This document shows, in pieces, positions 1 to 10,075 of a stretch of DNA of 64,000 nucleotides. The position numbers and the translations under genes are program-made. The stretch is from the NCBI GenBank assembly GCA_038502055.1, contig JAXRKN010000033.1, positions 62,001-126,000 of the forward strand, read 5' to 3'. Numbering within the stretch: position 1 is the first letter of the stretch; each line of letters starts with the position of its first letter. The stretch is from Tanytarsus gracilentus (lineage: Eukaryota > Arthropoda > Insecta > Diptera > Chironomidae). The notes below the pieces were generated by a model. The model did no database searches, was not told where the DNA came from, and saw nothing but the letters and a program-made list of their open reading frames with translations.

Positions 1-3000
1 CTTGAATTTACTTTTTTTTTGAAGAAATTGATTCTTGAAGATCTTTAAACGTCTATTCTCTCCTAATGTGTAAAAGGTTTAGAGAATTTTTCGGCAACTT
101 TGTAGCGAAAAAAGTCTTTAATGAGGAAAAACACAGAGTAAATTTACACAGAAAGATGGAAAACTTTAAAAAGTTTCTATTTTCCCTTTGATTAACTTTT
201 TTTTCGTCGTTTCTGTATTTGAATTGCCTCCGTACGGAATACAAATGATTTGCTCTTTTTTGCTTTTGTTGAATTTCTTCAATTTGCCTTAATAAAACTA
301 GCAGAAATCTTTCACACACGTGAGCGAGTGAAAAATTTTATCACAGAACTTCTATATTGAAACTTACTCCCGAAAAATGTAATTAACTTTATGGTTTTTT
401 ATTATAAAATGATATTTTATATTTTTTCTTGATGTTGTGGGTTTGTTTAATAATATCTGCGTCTCGTTATTGTAATGTTTTTTTTTATTTACTTTGAACA
501 ATTTAGGTAGTCTGTTTAAGTTTCTCCTTCTTGCTATGATTGTAAGATGCTGGTTTGGAATTGCTTTCCACCTTATATGATTTTTTTTGGAATATTCTGG
601 AGAGTCAAAAATTAAGTTTTATAATTTTTTTTTTCGAGTGGGAATTTTACTCTTAGCGTCTAATTATGGACTTGTTGTGTGACTGTTTAGTGTGTAAAAG
701 CAGTGGTGAATGACGTTTATAATGTGAGGGGTTTTTATTATTGTTTTCTTGCTTCTTTCACACTTGTAAGACTACGATCTCTCTCTATTTTTTTTAGCTT
801 GAATCTGAAGTACTTTTATGAGTGTATGAGTGAGGGGTTAATGCTTAGTGAAATTTTTCTCCTTGGTTCCTAAACACCGTACAAAGTTTCTTTTGTGCTT
901 CCTTCACTTTTAAAATACACTTGAAAAATAGAAATCGTATTAGCTACTATTTTTTTGTGTCTCAGCGTGTACGTTCTTTCAATCACTCTCTGACTTAATA
1001 TCCTAAGAAAGTTTTTTTAACTCCTTAAAATTTCTAATTGGGACAGAGGAGTCTCAATCGAGTTAATTATCACAGCTTTTCTCAAATGGGGGGAAATTCT
1101 TATTGGCTAAGACAAATTGGATTTTACTTTTTTTTTTCACAAATCTACCGGTTAAAAGTTTTTTTTCTTATGACAGGGATAATTTTTTTTTAAAGAGATA
1201 AAAACTTTTACTAGTTTTTAAAAAACCAATCACACAAAAATTGGGTTTAACTTTTCTTTTTTTTACGCACAACTAGAGAGAATGATTTTTCTTTTATAAA
1301 ATAAGTTGTCTAATGTAAATTTCGTTTACAACATAGACTTTTTGTTTTAATATCGAATGTTTGATTAGAAAGTTGGTATAATTCCCTTATTTACGTTGAT
1401 ATATTTTATTAGTAAATCTTTTCTGATTTCTGTTAGAGTTAATTCTTTTTTTTGTTTAGTTCAAGTCTCACAAAAATCACTTAGTATTTTATGCAATGTT
1501 TTTTTTTGATTGATTTTGATTGGCAAATGGAACTTGCTGCGAAGTTACTTTAACCCTACAAAAATATTTTTTTCTCTTCCTTAAATAAACACAATAACTT
1601 TTATAATGAGCTCTCTTTTTGTAATGACTTGTGTGTGTTTTTTTTGAAGAGTTAATTTTTTTTGTCGAGCGAAGGAAAATTATTAATTATTATTTAGTAA
1701 TTTTTTTTTTGGTGGCTGGATAAAATTCAAATATCTTATGAAAGTCTAAGGAGATTTTTTCAAATAGCTCCCACCAATCTCAATTAAAATGAGGCAAAAA
1801 TAGTAGACAAAAATGTTTTATAGGACGATTCTTTTTTTTTAATTACTAGAAAACAAATGACTAAAACACGGAAAAGCAGCGCAGTTTATAGCACTTTTTT
1901 TTGTAAAAGCTAATTTTTTTTGGACTTAACTTATTATTACTTATTTAATTTGTATTTGTGATTTTCAATTTGTGGAATTAAACTAAAAGCTACTAATTTT
2001 TATATTAATTAGTAGATAAAAAAGATTTTTTTTTCTCAAACTTCTAAACTTGAGAGACACAAATGTTTCTTTCGAAGTATATTTCACTTCACAGGCTTTT
2101 AATTTGTAAAAGTTGGTTTTGCGGTTTTACCCTCTTAATTCGACTTTTTCTTTTTTTTTTCTAACAAGAATTTTTTTTAATATTAAAAATGTAACTAAAA
2201 ATTGTTTTAAAAGTTATGCTTTGTATGCACTGAGGCGAAATATTTTAGGTAGTTTTCTTTTCTACGACTTAAAAATCTAGTTTAGACACAAAATTCAGAA
2301 GACTTAGAATTAGCGATTTCACTTTTTTTCACCTTAAAGATTAAGCAATTTTAAATTGTTATTAAAACGATATTTTTTTCTCCCTTAAAACTCTAGTACA
2401 GCTTAAATCTTAGAATTTTCACTTTTCTTTAAGATGCAAAAAATTGTTTACGATGCCTTAAATCTTATTTATTATTATTATTATTTTTCTCATTTACTTC
2501 GCTACTTATTTAAAATATTAAATTTTTCATCACAACCATATTACACCAACATTTTTTTTATTTCATAAGGACATATAAGGATTTGGTTTCGTATGAACAA
2601 TGTATGTGTTTTTATGCTGTCTTAATATATTCCACTATAATTAATTTTTTAGATCAAGAAATATAAACGGTTCAAAAATTAAGACGATTTTTATCTCTCG
2701 AGATAAAATTAAATATCTAATTGCATTTGGCAACAACAGAAAGAGAAGTAAGATTAATTTGTGTGTATTCTTCCGTATGTATATGTCGTCGTTAGATAAT
2801 GTAATTTTGGATGTGTTTTTATTAAGTTCGATTATTGTGTCGGTTTCTATTCCTTTAAAACTTCTTTTTGAAAAGTCGTTTCTTGCTGCTTTTTTGAAAA
2901 AATACTTAAATCTTAATATATATCTTTCTTGCTTTGATCCGTTAATGTATCGTCGTTAAATTGTTAGCTTCTATTTTTTTGAAATTATTTTCTAACACTT

Positions 3001-4900
3001 TCTTCTTTCTCTCAGTAAATGTAATTTTAATAAGGAATTCCCATTAATTGTCTCGTGACTTTTAAAGATCACTCTCACCTACTATCGGTTAATTATTCTC
3101 TTTTTTTTCTTCACAGGCAATAGGCAGAATACGTCTAATTTTTTTTAAATTTTCTTCCTTAAATGTACGACAAAAATCTCGTTTAACAATTAATAGGAAT
3201 TTTATGCACTTTTTTGATTATACCTTCAATTATTTAATATTTTCTCATTAAACATTTAATATGATTCTTTGTTTTTCTGGTTGTGTGTGTTTGTTGTCTT
3301 CTTGATTATGTTTAGCTTTTTTTTCTCAAATTTTCTAATCACCTAAAATATATTATGCACCCGTTCTCTGGAGATATATTTAATGAATACAGTCTCCCGA
3401 TATTTTTTTTTGAAATTTTTTATCCCGGCAAAAAGAATCCTAAAAAGTTTTTCTTATTCCTTTTTTTGTATATAATTAGAGATGTCCAACTTTGGCGACA
3501 GAAAAATTGTAATGTTTATTTTTTTCAAATGTGTTTATCTCTCGCTCTCACTTAATGGAAATGTAAAAAGATTTTTTTTGTCGTCTTGAGGGGTTTCAGT
3601 TGTTTTAGTTATTACTTTTTTTTGGTGGTTCCTTCGGAGAGATGAAGTGATATTCACTTGCGACTTCACTATAAAAATATTTATCTTCTCTTTTTATTTT
3701 TGTGATTGAATGCGAATTCACTAGAATTATTATCCTCTTTATAACTCGATTCCACTGACAGCGTATGAAATGTTTTGATATTTCTCACTTACGATTTACG
3801 AGGGTTTTTATATCAAAAATTAAATGATTTTTTTCTTGTCTTCCTTAATAATTAATTATAGTAAGGTTTTTTCTTTAACTTGGTATGCTTCTTCAAAGTA
3901 ATATAAATATAAATATTTTCGGCTTTCACAGTGCTTTTACTCTTTTTTCAGCAGATTATAATGGCGAAAAATGGAAAATTTAATTAAAGCTTTGACGAAA
4001 AGATTTTTAATTAAATTTTACAGCTTTTCTTAATTTTTTTTTTGTGATTTTCTCTTTTTTTGATAATCTCTCTCAATTAATATTTCTTTAATTTGTACGA
4101 AGGCAATATAATTTAGTCATATATCATTGAGCCACCACCAAATTTACTAAAGTTATCAAAATTTACTCGTAGGTAAAAATGCTCTGTTTTTGGCGGTTGT
4201 GAAAAAACCCTTACAATATTCCATAAATTTTCCCTTTTTAATTTGCGTTTTTGGTATTTTCTATCCACTGATGATATTCCTTCGAGATGGCGAAGCTTCA
4301 CTTTGATGATCTCTCGCTCTCTAACACATTCATACACTTCACTCTCTTTGATATATTTGTTCTTGTTCTTCTTTAATATTTTTTTTAAAATACTTTTAAT
4401 TGTTTTTCCTTTTTTTACGTTTTTTGTACACTTTTAATAACTCGAGCAACTCGTTAGATACAAAACTCTGAAAAATAAGAATAAAAAATTATTAGTTAAA
4501 AATAAATAAATCCAGGGTGATTATTAGTGTTGTATGGAGAAATAAATTTTGTCACATTCGATGAAAAACGCAACCCCCAGAAAGTCCTCGAAAGAGTTCA
4601 AGGCTAATTGCTTTTTGCACATAGTTCTTTGATTTATTATTCATTCACATGAATATGCAGATCTTGATATGAAAAAATAATTTTCTCGTCTCGTCTCAAC
4701 TACTTTGTAGAACTTTCGACTTACAAACAAGAAAGAATGCCAAGAAGAAAAATTCCAGCAGACATAATCCCAGGACTCAACTCATACCTTCAATTTTTTT
4801 TCAATCGACGCGAAATTTAATTTTCTCTTTTTTGCTATTTTAAAGGCCAATTTTGAAATTTTTACGTATTAAAACGCTTTAGAATTGCATTTATGTCCAC
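1..4900. other. T-rich non-coding region, no gene seen
   Basis: No open reading frame here has a recognisable domain. The + strand carries dozens of T runs of 8-10, while A runs of that length are scarce, so base composition is clearly strand-asymmetric. Seen from the minus strand this is an A-rich stretch, which would fit a long A-rich untranslated exon or intron of a minus-strand gene extending past position 1. That reading is inference; no coding exon supports it. Confidence 0.5.
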
Positions 4901-7138
4901 GAACTCGTTTATAACTGTCACAAAATTTCCTCACTTTTGCAGGAAACAATTTTTAACCTCTTTATGGCTTTTTTTCGATCCGATTTTTTCATACACAAGA
5001 CGCGAATGCTCGAAAGCTCTTTTGGCTCTAGTTTTTTGCTATATAGATTCTCTGAATAGTGGATACACAAACATACAATTAAAAAGAATGGGAGAATTTT
5101 TCTCTCGCTTCTCCACGATCATGCGCAGTATCAACAGACTGTGTGAGAGCTAAAAGTAGTACAGTTTTTATATTTTGTAAGAAATCAAATTTTTTTCTTC
5201 CATCATCAATTTCCTCGGAGCGAAGATAAAAAAATATATATTTTTCTTCTTGCAGTTGTCTCTCGCATAAATTTTTTTATTAAAAATAATTTCGCAATCT
5301 ATTTAAAATAATCAAGAATCTTCGCGAGGTATTTGCGAGGGAAAATTGATGTAGCCCACGCATGAGAGCGCTTGAGGAAAATTATAAAATTGGCCGGAAA
5401 AAAGAAAAATGCGGTTGAATTTTATTCTAGCAATTTAAAATTAGTGCAGTTGAATTTTAATGTTTTTATAGCAAACTTTTAAAAGAAACGGAAAAGTTCA
5501 AATATTAGATTTAATCGCTTGTTAGAAATACCAAACGACACGACTCTCTATAGCAGCGGAAAATAAAGTTATTTTTTCGTAAGATAAAATTCTTTTATAA
5601 AAATAGCAGCAAGATGATAAAATGAAACGCAAGGAGAGAATGTGATTTTATATTTCTACTGCTTCTTCACTATAGTATATGCCGAATGACACCGTGGAAG
5701 AAACAAAAACCTCGCACACATTTCAAACTCAATGTGTATATATGTAATATTTTCGTCGCCAGTATATATTTGGGTATTGTACATGGAGTGCAAAGAAAAA
5801 TATAAACACCCACCATAGCCACAATAAATATTGAAGACAGCGTCGGTTTTGCGGGTTCTTATCGGAAAATGTTCATCAAAAAGATTTTAATGTAATTTCA
5901 AATTTGTCCGCAGAAATGTTTACACTTGAACTTCAATTTTAATGGATTTTACGGTTATGTCATCGTATAATCCAGTGGTTGATAACAATTTAATCTCTCA
6001 TTTTTTAATGAGGCGTGAGATTTATGGGATTTATGTCGTCAGAAATTTTCTTGCGTAGTAATTTTTTCGTAATAAAATAAATTAAAAACAATATTTTGAA
6101 CTCTTATTAAACTTTCGATATTTTTTTCTACTCAATCACTTTTCTTCTTTTTCCCCCCTTATTTAACCTCACAAAAAAAAGAGTATCGCATTGATAGAAA
6201 AACTCAACACCAAAGCCATTTCGAATTACGAGCGTGTACATAAAGCAACTTCTTTTTATCAATTTGCTATATCGACAGGTTGATGTTTATATACCAATTT
6301 TATGTACATAAAAGTTAAATGAAGCGTGAATCTTTGTTGGCAGCAATAATAAAACTTGAAAAATGTATTTTGTTATCATCCTCAAAGTGACAATAAAAAG
6401 TATGAAAGCAGTTCGTGAACAATATTTTTTTAACCGAGTTGTTTTGAAATCATCAAATGCATGACAAATATTTGAGTGCGATGAGGAAAAAGAGATCACT
6501 ATGTATTGTGAGCTACAATTTTGTTGCGACTCAAAATGACACCGAGACGAGCCGAGAGAGACATTGTGTAAAATTAGCAAACTACATGCGGTGTCAGTGT
6601 GAGTTTGAAAATTATCACATTTTTTGCTCTCTCGCGAGTGTATTTATTTTTTTTATCGTGAGCGATGGCATTTTTTCGCCATAAGGATTAAGACTGAATC
6701 ACGCCCGACACAGAAAAATGTATGATACGCGGCAGGGAGCAGTTAAAATGTAATAAATTGTGAGAGATGTGCATGACACAGACTTTATAATGTTTCACTT
6801 TGTGCATGAGCAATTTTGAGTCGATAAAATCAAGATATGGCTTTCTGGGTCGCTTTAAAAGAGATAAAATCGTTTATGTACTTAAAAGTTAAATTAAATA
6901 AATCGCTTGACGTTATTTTAGATGAAGCATTTTAAACAAATTAATAACTTTATCTAAAAAATGCACGAAATTTTAAGGTAAAACCCGTTTTATCATTCAT
7001 TAAAATTTTTATCCAGCAACTGAACCGAACCGAGTGAGTCCGAAAATGGCTAATGAAATTGGTTTAATTGAGCGTTATGAGAATTTTTCTTTTCTCACTT
7101 TGTAAGCGCAAAAACTGAAGGCATTTACTGTGCTAACG
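4901..7138. other. Intergenic or intronic, no gene seen
   Basis: AT-rich sequence with less T skew than the preceding 4.9 kb. Short open frames occur (for example 4893-5153 and 6287-6580), but they lack recognisable domains, splice context or coding-like composition. I see no RNA gene or repeat here apart from simple A/T runs. Confidence 0.45.
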
Positions 7139-7147
7139 GGTGCGTAT
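7139..7147. repeat. Left 9-bp target-site duplication
   Basis: The 9-mer GGTGCGTAT directly abuts the left end of the foldback element and is repeated exactly at 10067-10075 after its right end. A perfect direct repeat flanking inverted termini is the signature of transposase-type insertion. Confidence 0.92.
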
Positions 7148-7716
7148 GGAGGTAGGCAATAATCCCACGCTACATTATTCCACGATTTTTTTGAAATAAT
7201 TCACTAGGAAGCCTTAGTGGAATTTTTGAAATTTGGAATAATTCCACATTTTGAAAACCGTGGAGTTATTTCAAACTTCGTAATAATTCCACTAAGGCTT
7301 CCTAGTGGAATTATTTCCAAACTTTCAGGAAATAATTCCACTAAGGCTTCCTAGTGGAATTATTTCCAAATTTTCGGGAAATAATTCCACTAAGGCTCTG
7401 TAGTGGAATTAATTCCAAAATATTTTTTTTGCAATTCGCAAAAAATTATTCACCATGTTAAAAAAATAAAAAATAAGTTTTATGAGAATTTTTATTAATT
7501 TTCTTAATTTCCCAGAGGCCAATACGGAAAATTTTTAAGACTTACTTTTTGCCTACTTTTTGGCTCTTCTAGTGTTTTTTACATTAACGAAAATCAGATT
7601 GTATTTTTCTTTCATAGAACTTTTTAATCCGCGTTTTTTGATATGACACATTGACTATCTAGCTTTCATAGTTACAGAGTAATCTGCTCTCAAACATAAA
7701 AAAGTAAGTCTTAAAA
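7148..7716 (+). repeat. Left terminal inverted repeat of foldback element
   Basis: Pairs with 9535-10066. The outer ~250 bp carry four copies of a near-palindromic unit of the form CCACTAAGG-N-CCTAGTGG separated by TGGAATTATTTCC-like spacers. The inner part (about 7440-7716) is a simple inverted match to the right arm, including the stretch around 7600-7660 that matches 9590-9670. Confidence 0.9.
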
Positions 7717-7726
7717 TTTCTGACTT

Positions 7727-7980
7727 TTATTTTGCAATAACTTTTGATTCTTTCAAGATAAAAATCTGAATTTTTTGCATGTTGTAGATGAAGAACATTA
7801 GCAATTTTTGAAAGAATTGGAAATTTTCTTTACCTACAGCAAGTGCTTAATATCCTCAAAAGAAAAACGAAATCTCAAAATTTACTCTCATTTAATAATT
7901 TTAGAATTCTGTGTTCTGTATCAGTTTCAGTTAAAAAATTTCAGTATGGATACGCAGGAAGTGCCAATAGGTGCAAAAAT
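7727..7980 (+). repeat. Inner inverted repeat, left arm
   Basis: About 254 bp that match the reverse complement of 8338-8588 with only scattered mismatches. Both begin with the motif TTTTGCAATAACTTTTGATT and end at TGCCAATAGGTGCAAAA. The two arms are separated by a 357-bp loop, so the element contains a second snapback nested asymmetrically in its left half. Confidence 0.9.
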
Positions 7981-8337
7981 AAAAATCGCTTATTGCTCTT
8001 GAAGTATACCATAGTGAAATTAGTGTAAGACATTAGAATCATTGCTATGAGGCTAATGAATGGAACTGCATACAAAAATTATGAAATCAGTAACCAAATG
8101 AAAAGTTAGGAACACCTTTTCTGATCACTATAAAGGAGTCTTTGAAAAAACTATCATACACATAAAAATGTTTTAAGCACTTTAACTGACTTTAAAGCAA
8201 GTGAAATCCTAAAATAAAGCTGGGGAAAAGCATATGTTTTATAACCAAATCTTAAAATATTTAAAATGTAAAGAGCAAAACGAGGTTTAAGAACAAGTCA
8301 GTTTTTTTCGTATTGGCCGATATAATTTGATATTTAA

Positions 8338-8588
8338 TTTTGCACCTATTGGCACTTCCTGCGTATCCATACTGAAATTTTTTAACTGAAACTGATACAG
8401 AACACAGAATTCTAAAATTATTAAATGAGAGTAAATTTTGAGATTTAGTTTTTCTTTTGAGGATACTAAGCACTTGCTGTAGGTAAAGAAAAATTTCTAA
8501 TTCTTTCAAAAGTTGCTAATGTTCTTCATCTACAACATGCAAAAATTCAGATTTTTATCTTGAAAGAATCAAAAGTTATTGCAAAATC
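8338..8588 (-). repeat. Inner inverted repeat, right arm
   Basis: Reverse-complement partner of 7727-7980. It explains why the same short translated frame appears on both strands (7808-8002 plus, 8261-8509 minus). Those frames are repeat artefacts, not genes. Confidence 0.9.
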
Positions 8589-9000
8589 AAAAATACCCCG
8601 CTGGAATCCGCGGGAAAAAGTCAGAAATTATAGCTCCGCTATATATTAATTTTGGATTTTTCCAAAACCTGTTTTCGACCCCTAGTGCCAAGACATTACA
8701 TTGTGCAATATCAAAACTTATACTCAAATGATAGGCGAAAACAGATTTGAAATCGGTTGATCCTACGAGGAGTTAGAGCCATTTAAGTCATCTTACTTTC
8801 TCACTTTCTCACTTTCTTACTTTCTTACGATCTTAGTGGGCGGCATATCTCAAGAACGGCTGGTGGATTTGACTCGGGTTTGTAGCTAAAGATCGGGTTT
8901 TGGCTCTAGTTGTGCAAGAAGTATTTTGTTTTGAGGTACGACCCTTCAAGGACCGTCCCTGAGTGCAAAAATGTCCTTTTTCATACAAATTTTCTCTTAT

Positions 9001-9466
9001 ATGGCTTCATGGGTATCGTTGAACTCGTGATTGGACCAGGAATCGATTGCTATAGATGATTTTTGAGGAATGTCCGTCATGGACGGCCAGGACTGCCACT
9101 AATGTCCATTTTTCAGAACTATGGCTTCATGTATGTCGTTGAACTCGTCATTGGATCAGGAATCGATTGACATTGATGATTTTGAAGAATGTCCATCATG
9201 GTCGACCAGGAGTGCCCAAAATGTCCATTTTCAGAACTATGGCTTCATGTATGTCGTTGAACTCGTCATTGCATAGGAATCGATTGATACTGACGATTTT
9301 TGAGGAATGTCCATCATGGTCGGCCAGGACTGCCATAATGTCCATTTTTCAGAACTGCGGCTTCATGTATGTCGTTGAAGTCGTTATTGCATCAGGAATC
9401 GATTTACATTGATGATTTTTGAAGAATGTCCTTCATGGCCGGCCAGGAGTGCCACTAATGCCCATT
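9001..9466 (+). repeat. 118-120 bp tandem array, ~4 copies
   Basis: Copies begin at 9001, 9121, 9239 and 9357. Each starts with a variant of ATGGCTTCATGTATGTCGTT, continues through GAACTCGTCATTG and GGAATCGATTG, and ends in a GGCCAGGA-TGCC-AATGTCCATTTT segment. A diverged half copy precedes the first (about 8928-9000). The array lies only in the right half of the foldback element, so it belongs to the unique core rather than to the inverted arms. Confidence 0.9.
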
Positions 9467-9534
9467 GCAACGGAGTAGGGTACTAATTATGCGGAGCTAT
9501 TGGAAATGGCAACGCCGTTTGCAGACCCATCTTG

Positions 9535-10066
9535 TTTTAAGACTTACTTTTTCATGTTTGAGAGCAGATTACTCCGTAACTTTGAGTGCTAAATAGTCAA
9601 TGTGTCATATCAAAAAACGCGGATTAAAAAGTTCTATGAAAGAAAAATACAATCTGATTTTCGTTAATGTAAAAAACACTAGAAGAGCCAAAAAGTAGGC
9701 AAAAAGTAAGTCTTAAAAATTTTCCGTATTGGCCGAGACAAATTAAGAAAATTAAAAAAAAATTCTCATAAAACTTATTTTTTATTTTTTTACACGGCGA
9801 ATAATTTTTGCGAATTGCAAAAAAAATATTTTGGAATTAATTCCACTACAGAGCCTTAGTGGAATTATTTCCCGAAAATTTGGAAATAATTCCACTAGGA
9901 AGCCTTAGTGGAATTATTACCTGAAAGTTTGGAAATAACTCCACGGTTTTCAAAATCGTGGAATTATTGCCAAACTTTCAGGAAATAATTCCACTAAGGC
10001 TTCCTAGTGGAATTATTTCCAAAAAAATCGTGGAATTAATGTAGCGTGGGATTATTGCCTACCTCC
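9535..10066 (-). repeat. Right terminal inverted repeat of foldback element
   Basis: Reverse complement of the left arm, with small indels. It has one fewer intact copy of the palindromic CCACTA/TAGTGG unit, and the unit around 9945-9970 is of a different type (ACGGTTTTCAAAATCGTGG). Unit copy number therefore differs between the arms. Confidence 0.9.
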
Positions 10067-10075
10067 GGTGCGTAT
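10067..10075. repeat. Right 9-bp target-site duplication
   Basis: GGTGCGTAT, identical to 7139-7147, directly after the right terminus of the foldback element. Identity of the two copies suggests the insertion is fairly recent. Confidence 0.92.

Larger units (their letters stand above)
7148..10066. mobile_element. Non-autonomous foldback-type DNA transposon
   Basis: A 2,919-bp element with long terminal inverted repeats. The left end begins GGAGGTAGGCAATAATCCC and the right end is its reverse complement. Inverted similarity continues inward to about 7716 on the left and 9535 on the right, so the arms are about 530-570 bp. It is flanked by a perfect 9-bp target-site duplication. Inside are near-palindromic subterminal units, a second nested inverted repeat (7727-7980 against 8338-8588) and a 118-120 bp tandem array (9001-9466). 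No open frame longer than about 82 codons exists and no transposase motif is visible, so it must be mobilised in trans. Long modular inverted arms resemble Drosophila Foldback elements. A 9-bp duplication is also typical of Mutator-like elements, so the superfamily is undecided. Confidence 0.93.

Noticed and set aside
7808..8509. Matching short protein frames on both strands (starting MKELEIF)
   Set aside because: They are the two arms of the nested inverted repeat in the foldback element; frames of 60-80 codons without any domain are not genes.
9167..9412. 81-codon frame in the foldback element
   Set aside because: It is produced by the 118-120 bp tandem array; the repeated peptide follows the DNA repeat and has no known domain.
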